Assembly: GCA_036971615.1 (NCBI GenBank)
Contig: JAYKKR010000003.1
Span: 372,001-436,000, forward strand
Source: Amyloporia xantha
Taxonomy: Eukaryota > Basidiomycota > Agaricomycetes > Polyporales > Adustoporiaceae
Direction: 5' to 3'
Length of the DNA stretch: 64,000 nucleotides
Shown here one piece after another: positions 1-11,056 of this stretch (positions within the stretch are counted from its first letter, which is position 1; each line of letters starts with the position of its first letter). Under the pieces are notes generated by a model. It was not told where the DNA came from. It saw nothing but the letters and a program-made list of their open reading frames with translations, and did no database searches. The translations under genes and the position numbers were made by a program.

Positions 1-1889
1 CTCCCTGCACATCCGTCTTCGCCACAAAGACTGCATGCGCCACCACTTGCCAACCCCAACATTATCATCTCCCAGAGCTTTCCATCGGCAGTGGAGGCTG
101 ATGCCAAAAACTCCTCATGCAGGCTCAAGATATCCCCAACATCTCCTCACCTGTCACATTCCAAATCACAAGCATCTTCTGGTAGCCCTGGCAGACTTAC
201 AATCCTAATGCAGACCACTCTCAACAACCCGTCCTTACTGCCAAGCCCAATGGCATGTCCAATGCGGTATCGAGCTCATACACTCCGCGTAGCCCAGTGC
301 CTCATGGACCATGGGCTCACCCATCCAGCTTGGGATCGTGAGCAGCTGCAGATTCTCATCGCCAGCTGTTCGACCACCAAAAGGGTGACCCCGTTCATTT
401 GTCAATCCTGGCACACCCTCATGTGTCACCCAATGTTCTGCATGCCATGCAATCAGATTCAGGTCAACCACCACCAACACCCAAGTCATCAGGCGAGTAC
501 GTTTATGCCTCCTCCACGTCCTCTGCATCCTACGCACAGTCCACACTCTCTTCCAATTTCACGCTCTTCTCCACCACCACCAGCTCTTCAGCCCCTTTTT
601 CCTTGTTCAACAATGCCAATGGTCACACACGCAGATCAGAAGATAGTGTGTGCTGATCAAAATGCACATCACATTGTCTACACTATAATGTCACAGTCTA
701 GCAGAAAAAATGCATCAGCTGCTGATGCTAACACTCACACCTTTGGTACCAGTGTTGCAGCGAAACATTCCGACCAAGTACAATCTCATCATGCGCCTGT
801 GGACACATGCATTCTTCAAACTACTCGAGTTGATGCACCACGCCCGCGACCACCACATAATTTGCCCATCACTCTGGAATATCTGCAGGTAAAGCCTTTC
901 TGCATTTCAATTGTGACAGTGCACTGACCCCACATGTGATCCGTTCTTATAGAATTTCATCTACTACACATAACCCTTCTATTTGTGTCTCCTCGAGGAG
1001 CAAAACCTAGCAGAGTTCTGAAGTACATGGGTCGAAGCACTGGGTGACCTCGCCCAGTATTGCATCATGGCATCATGATCTTTGATTTGGCTTGATCAGT
1101 CTAAATACATTGAAGAGACACTCGAGCGATTCCAAATGCTAGATGCAACACCCACACGAACTCCCTTCCATTTGGTGTACACCTTGTCAAAGCAGATCCT
1201 TCATATGAAGTTGATGCCGCCCTTTGTTTAAAGTACCAGCAGCTCATTGGTTCACTTTTATGGATCACCTTAGGCACTCGCCCAGATATAGCCTATGCAG
1301 TTAATCACCTTTCCCAATATTCTGCTAAGCCTACAATGCAACATTATAAAGCCGCACAATATATTCTTCATTATTTGAACGGCTCACGCTCACTTCGGCT
1401 TTGCTACAAAGGCAGCAGATTATCTGGACTCATAGGTTATTCTGACTCTGATTGGGCTGAGAACAAGGACGATAGGCATTCAACTAGTGGCTTTGTCTTC
1501 TTTATGGCAGATGCTGCTATTTCATGGGTCTTGCGGTGACAAAGACTGTCGCTCTGTCTTCAACAGAAGCAGAGTACATGGTGTTGTCCGACTCTTGTCG
1601 ACAATTAGCCTGGCTTCGGACTCTTCAGTCTGAGATTGGTTTTAAGCCGCAAAATGCCACACCTTTATGCATTGATCATAATGGTAGCATTTTTCTTGCG
1701 GTTAATCCAGCTCATGACAGAAGAACCAAGCACATTGATATTCGGTACCACTTTTGCAGAGAGTTCATTGAAAACGGTCATGTTGATCTTTTCTTTGTAC
1801 CTACTGCTGAGCAAAGGGCCGATATCCTTACTAAGAATTTATCTTTCTCTATTCATGAGAAAATTGTACATAGTCTTGGACTAGAGTAG
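1..1889 (+). pseudogene. Ty1/copia pol remnant (RT end and RNase H)
   Basis: This is the 3' part of a decayed copia polyprotein. Around 1091-1190 one frame reads a reverse-transcriptase segment (SKYIEETLERFQMLDATP). A second frame (1228-1539) gives the RT-RNase H connection with the family motifs TRPDIAYAVN and YSDSDWAENKDDRHSTSG. A third frame (about 1524-1889) gives the C-terminal RNase H with ALSSTEAEYMVLS, the KHIDIRYHF block and ADILTKNL. At least two frameshifts separate these pieces, and the catalytic YVDD segment was not seen. Positions 1-1090 hold a Pro/Ser/His-rich open frame (91-927) that may be the variable integrase-RT linker, but nothing diagnostic supports that. The 5' half and 5' LTR lie outside the window. 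The assignment is firm for 1228-1889 and weak to the left. Confidence 0.85.
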
Positions 1890-1915
1890 TTAGCGACTAT
1901 CTAGTTGGGTGGGAG

Positions 1916-2207
1916 TGTTGAACGATCAGTTTCCAACTATAGTAGTCGCACTTCCATACTTGGTAGTCAGTACTTACTCATTTCTATGATGTTCTATGAC
2001 ATTCCATAGTATGCTCTTGTCTTACTTCATAGGCTCCACTTTCTTACTAAGAAATCTCCACTATGATTCATATCTTACTAAGATATTCTATAGGTTTCTA
2101 GATACAATTACTAAGGAGCCTTTCATGCATGTATATAAGCAGGGCCTTACAGCCCACTAGAATATAAGACAGATTAGCCTCCTCTCCTCTATAGTCTGTG
2201 CTCAACA
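1916..2207 (+). repeat. Copia 3' LTR
   Basis: The 292-bp segment begins TGTTGA and ends TCAACA, the short inverted ends expected of an LTR. It lies 26 bp after the copia stop codon and directly after a purine-rich tract (GGTGGGAG) that fits a polypurine tract. A TATA-like element (TATATAAG) is at about 2131-2138. The 5' partner is outside the window, so neither LTR identity nor target duplication can be checked. The right edge is therefore inferred from the terminal inverted bases only. Confidence 0.75.
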
Positions 2208-2253
2208 CCTTGTCCATTATTGTGCAATTAAATCACTCAGCTCTGCCGTTCTC

Positions 2254-3191
2254 GAGCCCATTCAGTCATTATAACCTACTCTATAGGGAGAGATATGGGT
2301 GAAATTTTTATTACTTAGTAAGGAGAGCGGACATCGGCCAACACCTTCGCTATAGCCTGCAGTGCAGGGTCGGCCAAGAAGGTATAATATAGCCTGTAGA
2401 TACGGTGCGGCCGAGTGCGCCATATTTTCATACTATATTCTCGCCTTCAAGTAGTGTCGGCCAAGGGCTATAATATAGCCTGGACACATGGCGCGGCCAA
2501 GTGTGCCATATTATTGTGGTATATTCCGCCCTATTGTTTCCTTTTCTACGCTTTACTTGGATGCATTTTAATATATCTCATGCTGTAGGTATGATAATGC
2601 CTCGCCATCCATTAGGCTTTGCAATCTGTCATTCATCATGCTGTTTTGCATGTGGTCAGGGGAGCGGTGTGACTACATTTTAAAGTGCAAGGACTGAATG
2701 GCCGTTTCCGACATCTCCATGCACCTTGCCCAAGACACGCGCAGAGACAGGGCCATCTTATGTGTGTCCTTCAAAGGATCCAGCTCTCTGGACGCTTTGT
2801 GGGACACAGTTCCAATGGCCATCTCCAGCGGCAGCACGCGCTATGGAACCACATCGCCATGTCCCTTGCCTGCAACATGGCAAGATGCATGGCGTATGGC
2901 ACGCAAGTGTTATGATGTGCAATTTGAGTCCACAGCTGGGACGCAAAGTGCAAGGACTGAATGTCCGTCCTCGGCTGTGCCATGCACCTCCCCCATGATG
3001 TGGGCCAAGACAGGGCCATTTTATCTGTGTCCCGCAAAGAATCCACCTGTGTGGACCCTCTGCGGCACACAGACACGACGGCCATGTCAAGATGCGCTAT
3101 GCAACCATACGCCACATACCTTGCCTGCCACATGGTGAGATGCATGGTGCACAGGTGTTATGATGTGCTGGCGCTGTTGGACTGGGCCATT
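2254..3191. repeat. Kyakuja left-end repeat block (first version)
   Basis: The block begins with the shared terminus. It continues with two or three units of roughly 100 bp built around TATAATATAGCCTG and GGCCGAGTGCGCCATATT, then a unique-looking stretch with repeated AAAGTGCAAGGACTGA and GACAGGGCCAT motifs. The same block recurs at 3236-3855 (shorter) and 29992-30868. Short open frames inside it shift with every indel between copies and look non-coding. Foldback element B carries the same units near its ends. Confidence 0.75.
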
Positions 3192-3235
3192 AGAAAAAGA
3201 AATAAGAGCACACTGGCGTACCTCTGAATCTTCGC

Positions 3236-3855
3236 CACACCATATAGTCATTATAGCCTACTCTATAGGGAGAGATATGGGTGAAATTCTTATTACTCTG
3301 TAAGGAGAGCGGACGTCGGCCGACGCCCTCGCTATAGCCTACAGTCAAGGGTCGGCCGAGGGCTATAATATAGCCTTTAGACACGGCGTGGCCGAGTGCG
3401 CCATATTTCTGTGGTATATTTTCGCCTTCAAGTAGCGTCGGCCGAGAGGGTATAATATAGCCTGTAGACACGGCGCGGCCGAGTGCGCCATATTATCGTA
3501 GTATATTCTCGCCTTCAAGTAGTATATTCCGCCCTATTGTTTCCTTTTCTACGCTTTAATTAGATGCATTTCAATAAATCTCATGCTGTATGTATAATAA
3601 TAATAATGCCTCGCCATCCATTAGGCTTTGCAATCTGCCATTCATCACGCCGTTTCGTGTGTGGTCAGGTCAGTGGTGTGACTACAATTCAAAGTGCAAG
3701 GACTGATTGGCCATTTCCGACGGCTCCATACACCCCACCCAAGACACGCGCAGAGACAGGGCCATCTTACATGTGTCCTTCAAAGCATCCAGCTGTGTGG
3801 ACCCTTTGTGGGACACAGATCCAATGGCCATCTCCAGCGGCAGCATCGCGCTATA
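3236..3855. repeat. Second, shorter Kyakuja left-end block
   Basis: The block begins CACACCATATAGTCATTATA, which resembles the right-end terminus of foldback B read on the minus strand rather than the GAGCCC form. It then repeats the same GTCGGCCGA / TATAATATAGCCTG / GTGCGCCATATT units and the AAAGTGCAAGGACTGA segment. Just upstream, 3192-3235 has no counterpart in copy 2. This looks like a second element end inserted or duplicated inside the first. Confidence 0.6.
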
Positions 3856-3889
3856 TTCTACCACTATACATATTTCATGTACGGAAAGC

Positions 3890-4640
3890 TACATCTATGG
3901 TCTTCAGAGCCGCATACCTGTGGCTCTGAGGGCCACAGACTGAAGTTGCGCTGTCCGGCGGCGACGGGCACCATCTGATGGCGCCGTGCATGGCGCGCTC
4001 ATGCTCGCTGTTGGGAGATGGCGCTATGGCTCGCCAGACAGGGTGCCTTCATCTATGCTCTTCAGAGCCGCATACCTGTGGCTCCGAAGGTCATAGAAGA
4101 AGGGGCCTCGTTCAGCGGCAATATGCGCCATCCGATGGTGCCGTGCATGGCGCGCGCAGGCGTGGCACATGGTGCACAGCCGGCATGATGTGCTCGCGTT
4201 CTCGACCTGCACGATTCTTCAATGCTACCCTGGATCAAAGCATCTGAATCGAATCGCCATCCAACCATTGTTGGATAGCCATCCGATTCAGCTGCTTGAA
4301 TACCAAGGCCATTGAAGAATTGGCTGGCGCAAAAGGACGTCATGCATTCATACACTCACTGCGCAGATGCAACAAATAAATACACCACCTGAAAACACCC
4401 ACCTTTGACATGGCACGACGTCCAAAGAGCATGATTTGCTGGCGTCCTCGAGCTGGGCCATTCGTCAATGCTACCCCGAAGTTAAGCGTCTGAATCACAT
4501 CGCCATCCACATGATTGGATGGTAATGTGATTCAGCCGCTTAAATACGAGGTCCATTGAACAAATGGGAGACGCTGGGGACGTCATGCACTCGTGCTCAT
4601 ATAGGGAGTGACAAGAAATACATACAGACAACGGCGAGAT
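3890..4640. repeat. Subterminal tandem repeats of copy 1
   Basis: There are about one and a half units of a roughly 160-bp repeat. Each contains GCATACCTGTGGCTC, GGCGCCGTGCATGGCGCG and GCTATGGCTCGCCAGACAGG (starts near 3911 and 4070). From 4215 to 4600 there are two related units beginning TCAATGCTACCC and containing GCCATCCA(N)nTTGGATGG inverted pairs. The same arrangement occurs in copy 2 at 31130-31930. Such dense short repeats near an element end could serve as transposase binding sites; this is inference. Confidence 0.6.
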
Positions 4641-4672
4641 ACACCTACGACATGGCGCAAAGAGACCCGGTC

Positions 4673-5427
4673 TCACTCCTCATCTGGCAACAGCACCTCT
4701 TTGAAGGCGTCCAACATCCTTGTGAGGTCGCCGGCATCGCGATGGCGGCTCTCGGCGAAGCGGGTGACCAGGCGTTCGACATCATCCAATCGATGGCTGA
4801 CCGCTCTCATATCGCGGTAGTTGACTTGATAGGTGTCGCCGCGACGCTATGCGGCAATTGATGCAATTTATGTGAATGAATGTGTTGAAAAAGTGGGAGC
4901 GGGGTGGGGACTTACTCTGTCATGCAGTGGATACTTCCACCATGCTGGAAGGTGACTGGGAGGGTCGTCTGGCCAAGTCCACCACGCGGGCTCGGTTTCT
5001 GTGCGCAGCTTCTGTAGCTGCAAGGATGGCGGCGAGGCGAGCGGCATAAACGGCTGTATCTTGAGGACGTGGATCCGTGGGACGGCCCCAAAGACGGTGG
5101 CGTCGCTGATCTTGCGGACGACGTCGGGGAGCTCCACGTCGGTGACGCCGACGAGGGCGAGGCGGCCAAGGCAGTCACGAAGGGCTTCCTGCTGAGCGTC
5201 AGAGCAGACAAGTTGGGGAAGGCGAAGCTTACCATTTCCATGCGGAGGCCAATCTCCCACCACGCCAAGGTGATGTCGAAGCCAGCCACCTTGTCTCTAC
5301 CGGCGGCGACAGACATGATGGTCGCTAGCGCCTGCTCGCAGCGCCAGGCATAGTATGAGATCAGTCGGCGGTTGATAGCGATGAGGCTGGAGAGGGACTG
5401 TTCGCGATTCTCCAAGGCGAGAGCCAT
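4673..5427 (-). CDS. Unknown 214-aa protein of the Kyakuja element, copy 1
   Basis: Three exons on the minus strand: 5427-5233, 5191-4916 and 4846-4673, with introns of 41 and 69 nt. All have GT-AG ends and phase 0, so exon lengths of 195, 276 and 174 nt divide exactly into codons. The start is the first ATG (MALALENREQSLSS). Exon 1 looks helical (INRRLISYYAWRCEQAL). Exon 2 is Trp/Pro-rich towards its end (AWWTWPDDPP, LPAWWKYPLHDR). Exon 3 is charged and probably helical (RLDDVERLVTRFAESRHRD). No known domain, signal peptide or membrane segment was recognised. It stands head-to-head with the transposase, 278 bp apart, and copy 2 keeps the same exon structure. That conservation argues for a real gene. 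Its function is unknown. Confidence 0.7.
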
Positions 5428-5705
5428 TGCGCCGTGGGGTGAAGAATGGGTTGGTAGACCAAGGCGAAATGCAAGGCGAATTTGAGGAGTTGATGGTGGA
5501 TCGGGTGATCGCCTCGAGGGAAGGTCATGGCGAAGATCTGTCAGAGATAAGCATCGGCCAAGTATCTGAAGGTGATCACGTGGATATGATCCGTTGTTGA
5601 TAAGGGATCAGGAGGCAGGGGCGTGAGAGATCACCATTCAGTATGAAAAGGAAGGTGTCATGGATCACAATAAGCCAATTGTCATCTGTCCGCAGTGATA
5701 CGGCC
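5428..5705. promoter_or_regulatory. Divergent intergenic region, 214-aa gene / transposase
   Basis: These 278 bp separate the starts of the minus-strand 214-aa gene and the plus-strand transposase, so they must hold both promoters. Copy 2 keeps the region (36424-36698) with few differences. A GGTGATCACGTGGATATGATCC segment contains the E-box-like CACGTG core at about 5577-5582. No TATA box was confidently placed. An in-frame upstream ATG for the transposase lies at 5643. Confidence 0.4.
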
Positions 5706-8700
5706 ATGGCCCGCACGAAGAAGCAACACGTCAGTGGCGATGTGGTGTTCATGCGTCGCGAAGAACGGCAAACTGCCAGAGGCACCGTCACATACGTTCC
5801 CAAGGAAGCACCACTACCGTGTGCGCATGTGCCGACAAGCACATCAAGATCGCCGTTGAAATCCCCCTCTAAAGCCGCGTCTCATGACACATATTCAGAA
5901 CCCGTGCAGGAGCATGTGGTGTTTGACGATGTGATGCCGATGGAGAGTCTGCACAAGGTGAGTACCGTTGCCTTATTTGGGTCGCTCAATGTCAACGCTG
6001 AAGGCGGGGCAGTCGCAGAACGACTTTATGCGCGAATGGCTTCCACTTCGCGATGTGTATCTAAGCCACATCATCGAGCTAGAAGCTCCACCAGGTGAGA
6101 GACGATGCAGCAAATGCGCTGATGCGCATGGCGATTGGCGCTGCTTGGAATGCTTTGGGCGCCCCATGTATTGCGAGGACTGCCTGCAGTTGACACATCG
6201 CCGCATGCCGCTGCATTGGGTGGAGAAGTGGGCGGATGGGTTCTTTGAACCAGCGTGGCTTCGGGAGGTTGGGTGCGGATGCATCTCAGGCATGATGGCG
6301 AACCATGTGTGGATGCGGAGTCCCCGATCACGCCGCTGCATGGCGATGCAGATAGCGATGGCGAAGACGACGACGTGAGTGACGCCGGGGACAATGAAGA
6401 GGATGAAGAGCCAATGAAAGCGGACTCGACGGCGCCGCGAAGTCACTACGCATTTGACACTTTGACCATTGTCGATGTTACGGGGATGCATAGCCTGGAC
6501 GTTGTGTGGTGTCGTTGCGATAACAGGCTCACTCGAGACCTGCAACTATTGGACATGGGCCTCTATCCTGGGAGCACAAAGCGGCCACGCACTGCGTTCA
6601 CATTTCAGGTGTTGCATGATTTTTTGCTTACCAACAAGGAGTGCAAAACCTCGGGGATGAATTACTACAGCAAGCTTCGACATGTCACAAACTCTGCGTT
6701 CCCGCATTCAGTGCAGGTAAGCCGCTATGTGCATATGAAGCCGTTGTCGCCATTGAGAAGGGGCTAGAACCGTTACAGAGAGCTTCTGCGGGTGTCCCGC
6801 CAATGGCGAAACCTCAAATACCGCAAATGGCATGGATATGGTCATGGCGCCTCCAACGCGATACCAGCTGGTGGCCTCGCTTTGGGGTGCCCGGCATGTC
6901 CCAAGCCTGGCGTGAATCTCGCTTCCAGATGGCGTGATGACCCCGTACAGTGAGCCATGTAAGACGTTTTTGGGGCGGCATGTGTAACACGATAGCAGAT
7001 GGAAGTACATGAGGAGCATCGTAATGGACGGCAACTTTAGCGCGGAGCATCTCAAGATGCGTCGCCCAGAGGACGACGTCATTCTCAGCGATGGCGACAC
7101 TTTCATGGTGGGCGACGACGCCTACAAGAAGCATCTCGCTGTCGCCATCGAGCATAAAGAGGTCCGCAATTGACTCCTAGTAGATGAATCCTTGGATGCT
7201 TATATCCCAGGTAGAAATCCTTCTGTCACGATCATCGCGCCGTCAACCAGGTGAACGCGGATCGCCATAACCTTGAAGCCATGGGGATTGGGGCGGCGGC
7301 CTGTGCACGCCATGGGTTTTTCATGCCGCATGCGGTGGTTGATTTCCAGAAAGGCGAGAGGTATGTGTTAGTTTTCCCATTCATGTGGCTCGCTTATACC
7401 CGCCATTAGACAGATGAACATGGATTACGCATTGAGTGAGGTGCTTGCCACCATGGCGGGTATCCAGGTGCTGCTGGTGATGTATGACATCATGTGTCAA
7501 TACGGCATCAATCTCATGAAGCGGTTTGGGGAGAGTGAGTATTTGCACATGCCGCCAAACGTGGAGATACGGCGCGGAATAGGCCTGTTTCATGTCCACG
7601 GCCATCAAGACACATGCTTTCCTCGCTACTCACCCAACTTCATTCCCGGTGCTGGTCAGATTGATGGCGAAGTGATTGAAACCCTTTGGGCGCCATTGAA
7701 TCTTATTTCGGGTAGCACACGCGGCATGACCACAGCACATAGAAAGGAAGTCATTGACGATCACATGAATGATTCCAATTGGAAGAAGTTGACCGGGATG
7801 GGTGGGCCAACCTTGACATTGGTGGAGAGGTTGATTGACTGTGGTTTCAACAGCGAACACCCTTGTTAGGAAATGGCGAAAGGCCAAAGCCGGCGCCACG
7901 GAGAGCGGGGATGTGTTAGAGTTCATTGAGAGATCAAGCACGGAGGAGCAGCTAGGAGAGTGGCGAGCCGCTGAGGGCGAGGCACTTGCCATGTGTGACG
8001 CTAAAATCAGCGCAATGGATGTCTTTGACGTGCAGATGAGAAAGGGTGAGAGTGCACACTATAGGGTATGGCCATGATTAATGATGTGGTGCAGCACCCA
8101 CCCGGATGCAGATCCAACTTCAACTAACGCAAACGGAAACATCGCAACATCGCCATCAGGGCGTAGCTGCATGGATAGCCACAGGCATGAAGATTCAGGA
8201 ATTGCAGTAGGTAGTGTCATTGAACATCGGGTGCCAAGCTCACAACAAGTCTTAGGTTGGTCATTAGCCAACTGAAACGGAAGATGGGCCAGCATCCGCT
8301 GGTGGCAGACCGCATTGCGCTGGAGGAGCGCCGTCAGCGCCTTCAGAAGCGTATAGTGACATTCAAGTCCAAAGCGGCTTCGTACGTTCCACTTGTGGCT
8401 GAGCCCGATGGGGATGGCGCTGCAGAGGCTTATGACGGGTCTGAATGGGATGCACTGGAGGAAGATGTCAATCCCCTTGATGAGATTTACACCGGTGAGA
8501 TCGATTCTGGAATCCAGCCTGAGAGCGCCATCATTTCGCTTCCATCGCAGCTTGGCTACGATGTTGTCGTGGCCAGCGGTTTAGAGGACATCGCTTCGGA
8601 GGAGTTGAGTTTGCGCATTGGGCAGGCCAATGACGCCCTTCATCAGATTCGCCTCGCCATTGGCTATAAGTCAGTGCTGTTTCGCACGGCGGTTCGTCAT

Positions 8701-9273
8701 GCAAAGAGCCAGCACCAAAAGCTCTGGTCCTGGGACGAGGTCATCTCCACGCAGAGGGCGGTGCTAGAGAACGTGCGCATTTACAGTCAAAGTCGGCACG
8801 CCATCCTCGCTCTGAATCCGACTGACGCCATCCAAGTGCGCTTCCGTGCCATTCAACATGATGACCTCAAGGCAATCACCGTGCTGCTGGACAACTCCAT
8901 CGGAGGAACACGGCAGGACAAGTTGTCCTGGATATGGACCGTAGACATCGAGGGCGATTCAACGCAGTCCAACTGGTTGACGGAGTGTGAGTGCGCTTGT
9001 GGTCCGTCCAATGCCCGCAATGCTGACTGCAGAGTGCCAGTGCATCGCGTCAACTGGTTCCGTGCAAAATCACGTAAGGATAGGTGGGCGGAGGAGTTTG
9101 TCATGGTCACGGCAGAGATGGCATGGACGCAGGCGAGCTTCCATAACAAGGCGAACCTATGGTGCTCCTGCCTCTATGGGCCTCCAGGTCACGTATGCTA
9201 TGCGCGCCGTCAGGTCTCGCTGTGGACGCGCATGGCGGAGCATGCCGCTTCTCGCTTTAATACATGTGTGTGA
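5706..9273 (+). pseudogene. KDZ (Kyakuja-type) transposase, copy 1, one frameshift
   Basis: Predicted exons: 5706-5957, 6013-6716, 6768-6949, 6999-7161, 7215-7360, 7410-7801, 7854-8045, 8095-8206, 8256-9273. Introns are 49-55 nt and reading phase is kept throughout. The protein would be about 1053 aa. Around residues 116-165 is a CxC2-type cysteine cluster (CSKC, WRCLEC, CEDC, then H). Family blocks follow: LGCPACPKPGVNL, MDGNF (near 390), ACARHGFFMPHAVVDFQKGE, MYDIMCQYG (near 508), GLFHVHGHQDTC and GQIDGEVIETLWAPLN. These mark the RNase H-fold catalytic core and its zinc-binding inserts. Copy 1 lacks one G near 6271-6274 (TTGGGTG versus TTGGGGTG in copy 2), which breaks the frame inside exon 2. 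The rest is open. The start may instead be the in-frame ATG at 5643. Confidence 0.88.
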
Positions 9274-9340
9274 TGGTTCGCCATTCACGACCCTACTAGA
9301 TACACAAACATAGACTTGACACAAATACAGATCTGTGTAT

Positions 9341-10606
9341 TCAACCATAAGTCCACTCCATCCAGTGCGGTGCCTTGACATTCATCGCGGCATGCACTGA
9401 GTCCCTCATAAAATAAGTGTAGCATATGCGCTCTCCATCACATCTCTGAACGCCATGGCGCAGAAGCTTTCCGCAAAGCGCAACTACGCTACCCGCCTTG
9501 TAGTCTATAGTGATATTTGGACCATCCAGCTGCATTTCCAATGCGCCGTAGCTCCCTACCATGGTGAGAAGGTCGAACCACTGCCTGCGTGAGTTTTTAT
9601 CGTGGTGTAGCGGCGTCTCGCGATTGCTGATGACCTGAACGCCATTGAAGATTGAAGACCAAGCGCTTACTATTGTGGGATACCCCACTTCGCCAAGAAG
9701 CGACTCCATGCATGTATGTCCCACAGCATACAGGTCGGGATGCATGATGGACATCATGGCGGATAGGATGGCAGCTGATTCACGGATGGCGGTCAACCAT
9801 CGCCATCCACTCTGGCCATCTTTATCGTGTAAGCTCGCCGAAGGCAGCATTGGGTCCAATGGGCCCTGGATGTATGCACCGTCATTCGCCAGTCATCAGA
9901 GTTAACGGATCGTCAGCGTACCGTGTGACCCAGCGCGTGCCATCCTGGAGACAGATTGACAGTCCCTGGAGGTGTGGTGCAGGTTGATCGATCGCGGAAA
10001 TATGCTTCATGGTTTCGCCAACTGACCCCCGGGGCTTTACGCATCAGTTGTGTTGATAGGTGGGCCGTCGCCAATTGTATCTCCCTCTGCCGACACAGCG
10101 TAGTGAGCGCGGTGCATGGCGGAAGATGAATGAGCCCACCTGGCGATTCACATGAAGGACACCCGGAAGCACCCATGCTAGGATGCACGAGTGCTGGTCA
10201 AGGAGCACACAGGGTTCATCTAGAACCACGGTGGTGTCTGGGAGGAGAGGCGGCCATTTAGTCTTGAGCTGCGCCTCCAGATTCACGTTCTGTCCGGTGT
10301 TGCCCACGCCTATAGCATCAGAATACCGGTCAATGTCCCAGGATAAGCGCACTACTTCCCGGTCAGCGCAGAATGAGTAGATGCCCACAGCATCCAAGAG
10401 TACACACCAGGTTTGATATATGCCTTTGCGAGCTGGTGCGCGATCTGGCTGCATTCAACGACGATATTGGCACGGATATGTGTGGGAGGCTGTGGGTTTC
10501 TCGGTTGTCCGGCTGCATTCCGAAGCTTGTGTAGCCAAAACTGAAACATATTGTGCATGCAAGCTGCCAATGTGTTGCTGAGCTCCAAGCCGCTGCCCGC
10601 TATCAT
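9341..10606 (-). CDS. TET/JBP-family 2-oxoglutarate/Fe(II) dioxygenase, copy 1
   Basis: Four exons on the minus strand: 10606-10408, 10351-10140, 10086-9922 and 9865-9341, with introns of 56, 53 and 56 nt. The sum is 1101 nt, giving 366 aa. Fungal TET/JBP enzymes use Fe(II) and 2-oxoglutarate to oxidise 5-methylcytosine in DNA and are presumed nuclear. The core is in exon 4: ETPLHHDKNS supplies the HxD iron ligands (His279, Asp281), LLRHGVQRCDGERICY supplies the distal His (329) and the probable 2OG-binding Arg (338), and YTYFMRDSV ends the double-stranded beta helix. All these residues are present, so the gene could be active. It converges on the transposase (67 bp between stops) and diverges from the HMG gene. 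Copy 2 has a stop codon just upstream of the matching ATG, which supports this start. Substrate is inferred from family. Confidence 0.85.
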
Positions 10607-11056
10607 GGCTTGCAGACAGGAGATGGATGGAGATACACGCCCCATCTCGCATTATTGCTCAATCTGCCATCTACTGACCATGCTGCAACAGCATGTCCAT
10701 TAGCTTTGCACACTTGTTTGGTCAATCACATTGTTGAGCAAGCGCCGGCAAGATCAGGCCCAGCCGATCGGCAAGGCGTGATCTGGTGATCGAGGCGCGT
10801 CATTGGCGTGTGGATCGCAATTCTCGACCACGGCACCATTACGCCGGGGCCTCGGCCTGTGAGATGCCGCGCTCCGCCGGAGGGATGCCGGTCGGGTCTG
10901 CCCCGACATGGACGCTTGCAGTGTAAGAGAGATCAGCGGGGTTAGAACAGGACGAAAGTATCACCGGAGGTCAGACACGTCTGGGCAAATGTTCAGTTGG
11001 GAGTGCCCAAGTGTCTGTCATCCTGAGAGCATCTCGGTCTGCTTGTTGTCCTCGCC
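10607..11056. promoter_or_regulatory. Divergent region between dioxygenase and HMG gene
   Basis: About 450 bp separate the two divergent starts, and copy 2 keeps the region (57846-58295). It contains GC-rich palindromic pieces such as GCGCTCCGCCGGAG and the GGTCGGGTCTGCCCCGAC pair near 10890-10907. No clear coding frame or TATA box was found. A shared promoter is inferred from gene orientation. Confidence 0.4.

Noticed and set aside
91..927. A 278-codon host gene
   Set aside because: Composition (Pro/His/Ser-rich) and position fit a decayed copia linker at least as well, and another frame is also open; kept only as part of the copia remnant.
2685..3227. Overlapping ORFs of 76-146 codons in the Kyakuja left end, repeated at 30.2-30.9 kb
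   Set aside because: Indels between the repeat copies change the frames freely, so there is no sign of coding constraint.
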